Source of the DNA: SMYC01 sp965197495
GTDB taxonomy: Bacteria; Acidobacteriota; Vicinamibacteria; Marinacidobacterales; SMYC01
DNA length: 64,000 nt
NCBI GenBank assembly: GCA_965197495.1
Contig: OZ240210.1
Location: 7,874,001-7,938,000 of the forward strand
Direction of reading: 5' to 3'
The position numbers and the translations under genes are program-made. The first letter of the stretch is position 1. Each line of letters opens with the position of its first letter. The notes under the pieces are model-generated. The model was not told the DNA's origin and did not search any database. It saw only the letters and a program-made list of their open reading frames with translations. Of this stretch, positions 8,374-17,116 are shown one piece after another.

Positions 8374-10056
8374 TTCCTGTCCAGAAACACCATAACTTGT
8401 GGTGTGCGAGAGACCTACCGAAGATGTGGGTATTATACGTTTTCGGAAGGGGCTTCGTGGAGTTGAGAGCGAATGAAAATCTTGGACGAAACGAGAGGCG
8501 AATTGTTAGCAATCCATGGCTATAAGGGGCGGAAGAGTAATAGTTGTTATCATAATAAGTGTCTTGCCATCATCAGTAGGTTGCAGGTGATGATGGAACT
8601 CCATACGTACGATTTAAAAGAAGGCAATGAGCGCCATGTGCATCGGTCGAGACCAAAGACTCGTTTCAAGAACGAAATGACGCCTTCGATTCCGCAGCGA
8701 AATCGCCGCAGGCGTTGATAGACCCAGGAACTCTTGACCATATCGGTCACCGCGAAATGAGCCTTGGTAAAGGCAACATCTTCAACTCCCTTGCCTTTGA
8801 TGGCTTCCAAGTTTGCCTTTGAAGAAAACGCGCCATCGTAGGCAACCTGGCGCGGGGCCCGTTCGTAGAGTTCGACTTGACGGTCGATCATGGTTTCCGC
8901 GAGAGTTGAATCGGACGGATTCCCATCCAAGATCACGCAATCCAAAATCATCGAGGACGAGCCACCAGTCATACACACCTTGTGGCCGTAGAGAGTCTCG
9001 CGCCGATCTTTGCGAATAATGTCGGTGTGTTCTTCGAAGATAGAAACGACCTTTTCCTCCGCAGGCACACGCTCTTCGTCGATCACTCGGCGTTGGGTTT
9101 GGTTGATGACTTTCTTGGTGAGGACGAGAAAGTGCTCAAAATCCGCGGCGATCCTCTCCGCGCTCGCTCGCTTCACAGGCTCGGTCAAGCCCGACTCTTC
9201 CAACTGTTCTGCAACGCGTTGAGCGGAGCGATAGGTTTCTTCCGTCACCTTCAGTAGATCTCGATAGACGCGACGCCTTTGTTGCTTATCCTTCGCGTTC
9301 AGAACTCCCAGTCGACGTCTCTTCGCTCGACGCGTTCGATTGCCGAAGACCACTACTGTACCCAGCAGTTCGCGAGCTCGGCACATCACGCGAGTGAGAA
9401 CCCGAACACAGTCATAAAGAAGCTCGGAGTCTGTAGGCGGATGAATGTTTGATTCCACTACCGTGCAGTCCACTCGTACTTTTCTTCCCTTTTCGATCCC
9501 AGCATCCTCGGCAACGCTCACCAGCTCTCGGTTGATCTGCTCCAGCGTTTCGAACTTCACGGCTTTGATGTTTGCTGCTAGGGTCGACTTCGACGGGGTC
9601 GGCTCTATGATGCCGAGCTGGCAAAACGTCCGATAGCTTCGAGAGTCTGCCAAGTGAAACGCCAGCTCCCGATAGGTGAACTGATTCAGCTGCTTCACCA
9701 ACAACGCCCGGAGAACCTGCTCCGCGCTCATTCCCCCACGACCAACATCGCTCCCTGCCGGTGGGGTGACCGACCTTAGGTCTTGCAGTACCAGCTCATT
9801 GAGCTTAGGATGGGCATCGAGTAGCGACGAGATCGTTTCGAGTTCGCGTGCGTGCTCCAGCTCCAGCCAGGGCTCACGTAGATTTGGCTGTGGGTTGATC
9901 GTTTTTCGCATTTAGGGCTGATCTCCTTTGGAGTTAAGTCATTTAGAATCGGATGTTTTCAACGACACGATCCTAATCGACACCCCCTCAGAAGACTAGC
10001 CCTAAATTTGCGATTTCTCCTTTTTTCTCAATCCCTTACAGGCTTCAGGACGGGTA
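8374..10056 (-). mobile_element. IS copy C (intact, 1683 bases)
   Basis: Complete element with terminal inverted repeats (TTCCTGTCC/TACCCGTCC class) and the palindromic 8-mer ctagctag on both sides (8366-8373 and 10057-10064). Confidence 0.93.
8550..9911 (-). CDS. DDE transposase, ISNCY/IS1182-like (copy C)
   Basis: Intact 453-residue transposase. The N-terminal region has the GGMSAEQVLRALLVKQLNQ and YRELAFHLADSRSYRTFCQL blocks shared by the ISNCY/IS1182-like transposases. A catalytic Asp lies in VRVDCTVVESNIHPPTDSELLYD (about 150), and a second in ILDCVILDGNPSDST and QVAYDGAFSSKANL. The C-terminal segment FRCGIEGVISFLKRVFGLDRC holds the likely catalytic Glu. Between them, residues 200-300 are a charged helical insertion. 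The family name is by memory of these motifs and is less certain than the transposase call. It probably mobilises all six copies in the window. Confidence 0.88.
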   Translation of the reverse strand: MRKTINPQPNLREPWLELEHARELETISSLLDAHPKLNELVLQDLRSVTPPAGSDVGRGGMSAEQVLRALLVKQLNQFTYRELAFHLADSRSYRTFCQLGIIEPTPSKSTLAANIKAVKFETLEQINRELVSVAEDAGIEKGRKVRVDCTVVESNIHPPTDSELLYDCVRVLTRVMCRARELLGTVVVFGNRTRRAKRRRLGVLNAKDKQQRRRVYRDLLKVTEETYRSAQRVAEQLEESGLTEPVKRASAERIAADFEHFLVLTKKVINQTQRRVIDEERVPAEEKVVSIFEEHTDIIRKDRRETLYGHKVCMTGGSSSMILDCVILDGNPSDSTLAETMIDRQVELYERAPRQVAYDGAFSSKANLEAIKGKGVEDVAFTKAHFAVTDMVKSSWVYQRLRRFRCGIEGVISFLKRVFGLDRCTWRSLPSFKSYVWSSIITCNLLMMARHLL

Positions 10057-10109
10057 CTAGCTAGCAACGTCGAACACAGAGGCATCAATAGAGCCCGCCG
10101 AGTGCTCTT

Positions 10110-10149
10110 CGCTCGCTCTCGCTCTCGCTCTCGCTCTCGCTCTCGCTTT
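10110..10149. repeat. hexamer tandem repeat (ctcgct)n
   Basis: About six perfect copies of ctcgct lie in the 203 bases between IS array 1 and the IS1634-type element. They are followed by a tctctgcgtctctgtggcc-like segment that recurs near 31874. No gene overlaps it convincingly. A slippage-prone microsatellite. Confidence 0.85.
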
Positions 10150-10259
10150 CTCTGTACCTCTGCGTCTCTGTGGCCATCCCTTTTGGTTGCGGCCGCAGGC
10201 TGCGCTTGGACGAAGTTCGAAAGTGTGAACAAGATCCTCGTTTCTGAGCGGTTAGAGCC

Positions 10260-12270
10260 CTAGCCCATGTTTCCCTTTTAGGTGTCTAAGTCATCGAAAA
10301 CAAAGGATCGAGATCGGCGGTTTGTCTCTACGCTGACAGCACCTCCTCGGAGAAGGCTGGCGGGTCGCGTTCAACGATGCCGAGTGCAGTCAGGATCGAG
10401 TTGGCGCGAGCGGTGCCGCGCGTGACGACGCGCTTAGTCCGCCCAGAACCCAGCTGTAAGTCGACGACCCGGACCGAGCGTAGCGCTTGTAGTGCCTCGG
10501 TTGCGGACAGGTCGAGTTCGGCGACCTTGAGCTTTTTCTCAAGAGCCCGATGCACAAGGAAGGCCAGCGTAGCTACGAAAAGATGTGCCTCCACACGCTC
10601 ATCGGTCTGGTGGTAAACGGGACGCATCTCAATGACATCCTTAAGGCATGAGAAGGCTCGCTCGACCTCGTTTAGGTCCTTGTAAAGGCGCACGGCGTCG
10701 ACCGGAGAGAGGTTTTGCTCCTCGGTTTGAATAACGTACTTACCCTCGTAGGCTTGCTCGCGCTTGAGGTTGACGGGGTGCTCGAAGAAGCGGAAGCGAC
10801 CGTTTTTGTACTCCCAGTCGTAGTAACGGTGACCGTGGTGGCGTGCCTGTATGCGCGCGGCGGCGGCACCGATTTTCTCGGGGGCTTTCAATCGTCCGTC
10901 GCGCACGCGGCGCTCGAGGGCCTCGAATGCCGCACGGGCACGTCCCATGGCCCGCAGCCTCTGCCCGCGCTCGTAGGCGAGCCTTTCGTCGCTGTGAACG
11001 ACGAAGATGCGCACCCCAGACTGCTCGGAGCGGACTTCTTGCACACGAGTCTTAGGTGGCTCGGCTTTTTCGCTCACCGTGATGCCACCAGGGCAGTCGA
11101 TCCACTCTCCGCTGGCGCGCTCGATGTAACGATAGACCTCCTCGCGCCGTCGTCTTTGCAGCCCGACGAGATAGCCCTGCTTGCGCGAGCGCACCACTGC
11201 CAGGCTGTCGCTCGTTACCATCCCTCGGTCGCCGACAAAAACCACGCGGTGCAAACCGAATCGTTCGTTGAGATCGTTGAGCACCTGCGGCACCGTTTTC
11301 GCGTCACGCCAGTTGCCGGCGAAAACATGGTGGGCGATCGGCCAACCGTCCACCATCACCAGACCGATAAGCACTTGCCGGTTACGCGGTCTGCGGTCGC
11401 GACTGTAGCCGTGGGCGCCGAGCCCCGGAGGGCCTTGACCTTCGAAGTACGTCGACGTCAGGTCGTAAAACACCATGTCAACCTCAAGCGAAAACAGATC
11501 CCGCAAGCGCAAAAACAGCTCCTTCTCGATCTGTTCTTTGCGGGCATGCAGCTGGTCGAGCGTTCGGTACCATTGCTTGAGTTGGCGAAACTCCACGCGA
11601 ACCCGCGGGGAGCGACTCGCTCGCCGTTCCCCATCATCGCGCCACTGCGGCACCCACCGCCGCCCCTGCCGGTCGCAGACGAAGTCGGTCTCGAGCCAGC
11701 GCGCCAGACCGTGCTCGCTTGACGGAGCACATAGCCGGTTGGCGACCAGCACCAAAGCTCGCTCGCTTAGCGCCACTCCGTCCCGCTTGCCGCGGCCCCC
11801 GAGCCGGTCGAGAATCTGCTCCAGCCCGAACTCGCGCCACAGCGTCGCCGTCACCAGCATCGGACCCCAATCCCACGCGTCTGCCCCCGCGACCTGCTCG
11901 GCTGCTCGCTCGGTGTCGGCCGGTTCACCGGCCCCAAGCAACCGATTGAGGGAGTCGAGATTGGCAACTAGAAGTTCCTTGCGCCCCAAGTTGCACACTA
12001 CGCGTTGCTTCGGCTTGCCGTGCTCCCGATACGACTCGACCAGGCGGACATACTCATGTTGAACCCCTTTGCCGCCTGCGGCCCGAACGATGCGGAAGAA
12101 CATAACCTGTCCTCACGCATACTACATGTCATTGTCCACGATTACAACGTATTAATGGCGCTCAAAGCACAGTCTCTGTCTCTACGTTTTGGGCGAAATC
12201 CAACCCCCGTTCCTTTGAATTCAGTCACTTACGAGCGTTAGGGTGCTCATAAAGGGTAAACATGGGCTAG
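10260..12270 (-). mobile_element. IS1634-type element, type 1, complete (2.0 kb)
   Basis: The ends read CTAGCCCATGTTTCCCTTTTA at 10260 and, inverted, CTAGCCCATGTTTACCCTTTA at 12270, a clear terminal inverted repeat. One large transposase gene fills it. No target duplication is visible. Its right end overlaps the end of the histidine-kinase gene and supplies that gene's stop codon. A second, partial copy opens the window in the opposite orientation. Confidence 0.92.
10328..12103 (-). CDS. IS1634-family DDE transposase (type 1)
   Basis: A 591-residue transposase that looks intact. The DDE core is recognisable: DLTSTYFEG with the first Asp (about 218), VFVGDRGMVTSDSL with the second (about 295), and YKDLNEVERAFSCLKD with the Glu (about 498). 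The C-terminal helical block RVEAHLFVATLAFLVHRALE is typical of the IS1634 branch of IS4-like enzymes. The start at 12103 lies about 165 bases inside the element end. Codon use resembles the host only moderately. The partial copy at 2-391 is identical over the overlap, which points to recent movement. Confidence 0.92.
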   Translation of the reverse strand: MFFRIVRAAGGKGVQHEYVRLVESYREHGKPKQRVVCNLGRKELLVANLDSLNRLLGAGEPADTERAAEQVAGADAWDWGPMLVTATLWREFGLEQILDRLGGRGKRDGVALSERALVLVANRLCAPSSEHGLARWLETDFVCDRQGRRWVPQWRDDGERRASRSPRVRVEFRQLKQWYRTLDQLHARKEQIEKELFLRLRDLFSLEVDMVFYDLTSTYFEGQGPPGLGAHGYSRDRRPRNRQVLIGLVMVDGWPIAHHVFAGNWRDAKTVPQVLNDLNERFGLHRVVFVGDRGMVTSDSLAVVRSRKQGYLVGLQRRRREEVYRYIERASGEWIDCPGGITVSEKAEPPKTRVQEVRSEQSGVRIFVVHSDERLAYERGQRLRAMGRARAAFEALERRVRDGRLKAPEKIGAAAARIQARHHGHRYYDWEYKNGRFRFFEHPVNLKREQAYEGKYVIQTEEQNLSPVDAVRLYKDLNEVERAFSCLKDVIEMRPVYHQTDERVEAHLFVATLAFLVHRALEKKLKVAELDLSATEALQALRSVRVVDLQLGSGRTKRVVTRGTARANSILTALGIVERDPPAFSEEVLSA

Positions 12271-13733
12271 TTGGCGCTGGCTTTGGTGCTCGCCGCGACG
12301 GCGGTCGGTTGCTCGGAGCCATCGACGGGCAAGTAGAAACGCACCTGGGTGCCGACGCCCTCCTCGCTTTCGACGGTGATCTCTCCGCCGTGGTCTTCCA
12401 CGACCTTCTGAGCGATGAGCATCCCGAGGCCGATGCCCTCCGATTTCCCGTAGGAGAAGAACGGCTCGAAGATGCGATGCTTCACTTCCTCGGGAATCCC
12501 GCTCCCGTCATCTTCGACCGATAGACATACGCCATTGCCGGCGCGCTCCGAGCGCAGGATTAGCTGGCCGCCATCGGACATCGCTTGGCACGCGTTGATA
12601 GCAACATTCCACAGGGCGCGGTCCAGTCTCTTCTTGTCGACGAAGATTTCTCCCGAATAGCCGAGCTCGAGCTCGATCCGAATATGGCGCTTCGCAAACT
12701 GAGCGCGCAATCTCGCCGCGAGAGCTCCGAGATACGGAGCCGGGCGAAACCATTCGGGAGAGAGGTCGAAATGGCCGCCGCGCGTGAACTCGAGCAGCTC
12801 GTCCACCATGTGATTCAAGCGATCGCATTCCTCGATCACGCTATGCCCATAGGCGCCGCGCTCTCTCTTGTTGAGATCGAGATTCGTCAACATTCCGGCA
12901 TAGCCGCGAAGCGCCGTCAGAGGACTGCGAAAATCGTGAACAATGGAGCCGATCATGCGACCGACGGCCGAGAGCCGCTCGAACTGGATGCGCTCCTGCG
13001 TCAGGTGAATATTGCGAAGCGCGGTCGCGGTCTGAAGACACAAGATCGATAAAAGCTTCTGTCCCTCGGGGCTGAAGCCGTCTCCGGTGCTGAGGACAAG
13101 AAGCCCGAGAAGCTCGTTCTGATAGGCGATCGGTAGAAAAAGCCGGCACCCGTGCGAAAAAGCAGTCGGGATTTCGTCATGGTCCCGTGAAACGCGCGCG
13201 AGCATCGCGCGACGCTCGTCACGTCTCATGTGACCCGGACCGGGTTGTTCCGGGTGCCAGAGGGCACGGGAGTGAATGGCGTCACAACCGATATAGAGCA
13301 CTTCCACCGTGCGGCCTTTGGCGAGCTGCTCCGCGGCCTCTCGCGTCTTTCGAAGGATGGCCTGGATGTCGAAGCTACCGGCGAGGGCGACGCCGACATC
13401 GCTGAGCGATTCGAGGAGCTGGTTGCGTGCCCTCAGGCCGTCGAGCTCGAAGCGCGCGAGGATGTCGCGCACCATCGGCCTCAGCGTCTCCGGGGCTCGA
13501 TCGCCCGCCTCGGGCAAACGATGGACCATGACAGGGAGCTCCGCGTCGCCGGAGTCCTCCATCAAGGCGCCGACGAGCTCGGCGCCGGACTCGAGAGCCT
13601 GCTCGATCCACGTCCGCGCTTCTTCGACCGAGTCGAAGCACTCGAGGGCATAGGCGTCGTCCGGCTGTGGACGGAGCATGGCCTCGAGCTCTCGGTGCGC
13701 CTCTGAGATGCAAACGATGGTGGGCTTGCTCAT
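12267..13733 (-). CDS. cytoplasmic GAF-domain sensor histidine kinase
   Basis: A 488-residue kinase. Residues 1-90 look like a degenerate receiver fold without the phospho-acceptor Asp; 105-245 form a GAF domain. The H-box IVHDFRSPLTALRGYAG places the phosphorylated His at 266, followed by the N-box (NVAINACQAM, ~376), G1 (DDGSGIPEE) and G2 (GIGLGM) of a complete HATPase. No membrane segment, so it senses a cytoplasmic ligand. No response regulator is adjacent. The stop codon comes from the end of the inserted IS1634-type element: the last native codon is followed directly by the element's TAG. The catalytic domain is complete before this point, so only an unstructured tail was lost or changed. 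Divergent from the gene at 13928. Confidence 0.9.
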   Translation of the reverse strand: MSKPTIVCISEAHRELEAMLRPQPDDAYALECFDSVEEARTWIEQALESGAELVGALMEDSGDAELPVMVHRLPEAGDRAPETLRPMVRDILARFELDGLRARNQLLESLSDVGVALAGSFDIQAILRKTREAAEQLAKGRTVEVLYIGCDAIHSRALWHPEQPGPGHMRRDERRAMLARVSRDHDEIPTAFSHGCRLFLPIAYQNELLGLLVLSTGDGFSPEGQKLLSILCLQTATALRNIHLTQERIQFERLSAVGRMIGSIVHDFRSPLTALRGYAGMLTNLDLNKRERGAYGHSVIEECDRLNHMVDELLEFTRGGHFDLSPEWFRPAPYLGALAARLRAQFAKRHIRIELELGYSGEIFVDKKRLDRALWNVAINACQAMSDGGQLILRSERAGNGVCLSVEDDGSGIPEEVKHRIFEPFFSYGKSEGIGLGMLIAQKVVEDHGGEITVESEEGVGTQVRFYLPVDGSEQPTAVAASTKASAN

Positions 13734-13927
13734 GAGTCCGACTTTGGGGCGCTCTTGCGGTGCGATGACGAGCTTTCAGAGACAGACGCTACCAAAGATG
13801 TATGAAGGCACTAATTATACACGATCGGACGCTGGACGGTCTACGCTGGCTCGGAAACGTGCTAAGATGGATCCTGGTAATTGATTGACCACGTTGAATT
13901 AACTGCTGGAAGGACGGGCGGAGCGGA

Positions 13928-15316
13928 TTGTCCCGGCGAACTGAGTTTTTGCTTGGTCAGATGTCCCACTGGGTCACCCGGCTTGAAGAGACCGGCCGGA
14001 CCGAGTTTCTTTTCGAGCTCGAGATGTGGCTACGAAGCTTCGAAAGATACTTCCGCACCCGCAATCAACCCCTTTCGGAAGATTCGAGCCGCACACTCGC
14101 CATCCGCAGTTTCTATGACGAGATCGGGCTCGTGTCCAACGCGATCGAACGTGTCACAAAACTTTGCCCGCTTCTATCGAGCGAAGATCAAGTCAGCCAT
14201 GAACGCTTCGAGAAGTATGTCGAGAACTTTCTCAAAGCGGATGACATTGCTGATCCTTATGTAGCGCGACTTCTGCGACAGAACAGCCCTCAGTCGGGTC
14301 TGACGCTTCTCCGAGAGAGCTTCGAAGATCTCCTGCTATTGCTCAAAGAGCTCTCGAAGCTCTCGAGAATTCCTTACGCGACGTTTCAGGCCATCGGACG
14401 CGTCATCTATCGCGAGACTCGCAGGAACGACTATCTCAGTGTATTGATGGATCGCCGTTTCATCCCTGCCTATGACCGCATTACCGCCAAGCCGATCACG
14501 CAACTGATGCAGCGCATCGACGATCGCGAGCGTCGCCGCGTCGTGGCCGCTACTTTTTTGCAATTCTTTCGCCAGCTTCACTACCTCGAATATGCCGACC
14601 CGCGACGGCGGCACTTGGAAGAACTCCGTACGAGCGTCTTGATTTTTTCACTTGTCGCCTCGGAGACGCGGGCGCTCGTCGACTACATACAGCTGGAACA
14701 AGCGCGCTTGGGGAGGGAGTCCGGGTTTCCCGAGTCTTTCGAGAGTTTCATCTACTGTGTGCCCCTGGAGCTTCGGAAGGTGATCCAAACCGAGCTCACC
14801 GAGCTGACCTCTTTCAAACAAGCCGACACTGTCTACATGAAGATTGAGAACTCGCACGGCATCTTGAGGGACTGCTTTCAGCAAAGCGTGATCCAGCTCG
14901 CTCGGGGATTCGACCCGGACATCGACGGCCACCAGATTTTCCCCCAATATCGGACCCATCTCGAGCAATCGCAAATGTTGAGGCGCGATCTCCTCACGCT
15001 CACGCTCTCGGTCCTCAAGTTCGGCCAAGAGCCGAGCGACGAAGGCGCCAAGGCATTGAAACGTCTAATCTCGCGCTTCTGCGATCGTTCGCTCCGTTTT
15101 CTCATGTATCGCGATTGGTCCAGTTTCGAGTCCTTCGCCACCGAGCTTCTAAAATGTGACAGCGTCCCCGGCATGCTCCAACTCGCCCATCGATTCGAGA
15201 CCTACTTGAAGACTTTAGTCCGTGAAGTCAACAAACGATCCGTTTTGAGCGTGACGGAGGCCGAAGGCGGCGCGGAGGACGAAACCTCCAAAGAAAACCG
15301 CGTCAAACTGCTTTAG
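13928..15316 (+). CDS. uncharacterised mostly helical protein
   Basis: A 462-residue soluble protein predicted by eye to be nearly all alpha-helical, rich in Leu, Arg and Glu, with no signal peptide, membrane segment or enzyme motif. The chosen start is TTG at 13928, preceded by a purine-rich ggaaggacgggcgg stretch; ATG at 13961 (MSHWVTRLEE) is a good alternative. It is divergently placed from the GAF histidine kinase, with about 195 bases between them that must hold both promoters. The pairing hints at, but does not show, a shared function. No family was recognised. Confidence 0.75.
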   Translation: MSRRTEFLLGQMSHWVTRLEETGRTEFLFELEMWLRSFERYFRTRNQPLSEDSSRTLAIRSFYDEIGLVSNAIERVTKLCPLLSSEDQVSHERFEKYVENFLKADDIADPYVARLLRQNSPQSGLTLLRESFEDLLLLLKELSKLSRIPYATFQAIGRVIYRETRRNDYLSVLMDRRFIPAYDRITAKPITQLMQRIDDRERRRVVAATFLQFFRQLHYLEYADPRRRHLEELRTSVLIFSLVASETRALVDYIQLEQARLGRESGFPESFESFIYCVPLELRKVIQTELTELTSFKQADTVYMKIENSHGILRDCFQQSVIQLARGFDPDIDGHQIFPQYRTHLEQSQMLRRDLLTLTLSVLKFGQEPSDEGAKALKRLISRFCDRSLRFLMYRDWSSFESFATELLKCDSVPGMLQLAHRFETYLKTLVREVNKRSVLSVTEAEGGAEDETSKENRVKLL

Positions 15317-15325
15317 CAAAAGGAT

Positions 15326-15381
15326 TGATCAATAATAAAAAAGCGTAGCGCAAAGTCGCAAAGGCGCAAAGAAAAGACAGA
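15326..15381 (-). repeat. tttgcgcc repeat with tail (copy 2 of 3)
   Basis: On the minus strand it reads ttttctttgcgcctttgcg... followed by ctacgctttttta..attgatc, matching the tract and tail at 2566-2632. It sits in the 209-base gap (15317-15525) between the helical-protein gene and the group II intron, which otherwise holds only low-complexity DNA and a short gtcaccgc...gcggtgag inverted repeat. Confidence 0.6.
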
Positions 15382-15525
15382 GAAGATTCTCGCCGCTGAG
15401 TTTTAGTCACCGCCTAGATCGGATGGTTTCCTGCGGTGAGAAAGTCTCGCTGGGCGCGAACGCGCAAGCAGTTACTTTCATTTCTTTCTTTTTTTTCCTT
15501 TGCGTCTTTGCCCGCAGCCCATACG

Positions 15526-16265
15526 GTGCGTGTCTTGCCGGTGAAAGTCCGGCCGCAGGAATTGGTCATGTGCCTGCGTAGTTATACTCGACGCCTCCTG
15601 GAGGCGACTCCTGGAGGTGAAAGCTCGAAAGTAAACGTCCTAGCCGGAGTAGGGCAAGCAATCCACCGAGCCGTAGCATGAAGCGAACTCTGCAGCCTCG
15701 TTACGCAAACCACGCTAGAACCGGAGCGCGTGGACATGGTTGAGCGCCGAGCCTTTGCAAAGAAGGATAAGGCCATAGTGGTCGGTGAAGAAATGACCAA
15801 GAGCAACCGACCAGCCACCCGGGGTACGGGAGATGGCGCGGTGGAACAGACACGTTGCTTAAATTGGGGAAGCTCTCGCCCGCAGCCCATACGAGACCGT
15901 AGGGCAAAGACCCGATGGACGAAGAAAATAAGCCAGAGGGAGCCGGCGAGAGTGTCGGATGAGGCCATAGTAAGCGATGAGCTGGGAGGACAACATAACC
16001 TCCTGGGGAGCCAAGGGCCTCTGGACCGAGTCGTCCGAGCCACGAGATCCGTCAGAAATGCCTTTGGGCTACAGGATCTCAATACCCGGACTTTGGCCGC
16101 GTATAAGCGGCGCGATACTGAGCGCATGCGGGTCTCGCGCTTAACCTCGGTGTCTTGTCGTTATGTCGTCGTGAAGGTCTCGGCTGAATCTCGGTTTGAA
16201 GCCGTACTGGGGAAAACCCGACGTACGGAATTTCAGAGGGGGTGCAGGAAACGTGCACTATGGGA
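15526..16265 (+). mobile_element. ORF-less group II intron (about 740 bases)
   Basis: It begins with the group II consensus GTGCGTG and the domain I block ccggtgaaagtccgg. It ends with a domain V-like hairpin at 16198-16234: ccgtac pairs with gtacgg, tggg with cccg, a GAAA-type loop lies between, and the characteristic two-base AC bulge is on the 3' strand. A domain VI-like stem follows (16235 to about 16266). The 3' end is approximate. No reverse-transcriptase or maturase gene fits between domains I and V, so mobility and splicing help would have to come from elsewhere. Its 15 bases of 5' exon (cccgcagcccatacg, 15511-15525) recur inside the intron at 15879-15893. A truncated second copy is at 460-573. 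Confidence 0.75.
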
Positions 16266-16351
16266 GAACTTGGAACCCGCATGCTAATCGAAAGAGGCAT
16301 TGTCAGTCACTCTCTCCCTACGGTTACACGCGCCTGCACTCCACTCGGCGC

Positions 16352-16400
16352 CTTTGCGCCTTTGGGTTATGCTTTTCTTATTTTTGATCACTCCTCTTTT
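16352..16400 (+). repeat. tttgcgcc repeat with tail (copy 3 of 3)
   Basis: Reads gcgcctttgcgcctttgggttatgctttt then a tttttgatca tail, matching the other two copies. It lies about 90 bases downstream of the intron's 3' end; a pyrimidine-rich tract follows up to the IS1634-type element at 16429. Confidence 0.55.
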
Positions 16401-17116
16401 CTTTTCTTTTCTTTGGTTACGCTTCTAAACTGAAGTTCCTTGCTGAAAAAACCAAGATCCGGTGTTGATCCAATAAGATAGATGGAATCAATGGTGCTGG
16501 CGTCTGTCTACACGGTGATACCTTTGAGCAAGTCGTAGGCTCTCTGCTGTTTCGAGTCCGGAGTTGTCGTGACATCGAAGGTGGGCTCGTCGGGTCCGGC
16601 TTCCGGTCGCCGACATTTGTTTCGGACGATGTTGCTGAGAAGGCGCAGCAGCGTGCGGAAGCTGGAAGCTGGTCTCCCATCGTCAAGCTTCTTGGTGTGT
16701 ATCTTGCGCAGGGCTGCGTCGGAGCGCTGCGCCGGAGCGACGGGGTCACGCTCGGCCTTCGCCTGCTGCTCCTCGTCAGAGAATACTAGCGGGCGCCAAA
16801 CCTCCATCATGTGCCACAGGACGTAGTAGGCCAGCATGCACAAGAAGACGTGCGCCCGGACTCGGTTTTCGCGCCGGTGACGAATCGGCCGCACCTTTAG
16901 GTCCATGCTCTTGAAGGAACGAAACGCCCTCTCGACCTGGGTCAGCAACTTGTAGCTGCGCACTGTGTCGTCGGTTTTCATCCGCTGCTCAGCAAGACTG
17001 GTGCGGATCACGTAGATGCCGTCAAGGGCAGCTTCCGTAGTGACCTTTGTGTCGTCGATTTCGAAGCTAAAGCGGTCGGTACGTGTCAACAACTTTGAGA
17101 CACTCGCGAGCTGCAT

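Larger units (their letters stand above)
5441..10064 (-). repeat. array 1: three tandem copies of one IS separated by 8-base direct repeats
   Basis: Three copies of the same element follow each other head to tail (5449-6675, 6684-8365, 8374-10056). Each junction is ctagctag, and the right outer edge is also ctagctag; the left outer edge is ttagttag. The spacer is self-complementary. In transcription order the copies are intact, frameshifted and internally deleted. Confidence 0.9.

Noticed and set aside
5441..10064. CRISPR or other spacer-repeat array
   Set aside because: The repeats are 1.7-kb coding IS copies with 8-base junctions, not short repeats with unique spacers.
10715..11722. 335-codon open frame on the plus strand over the IS1634-type transposase
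   Set aside because: It is the antisense of the conserved DDE gene and has no recognisable domain; high GC produces such frames.
15526..16265. retron or diversity-generating element
   Set aside because: No reverse transcriptase, msr/msd pair or variable repeat; the ends fit a group II intron better.
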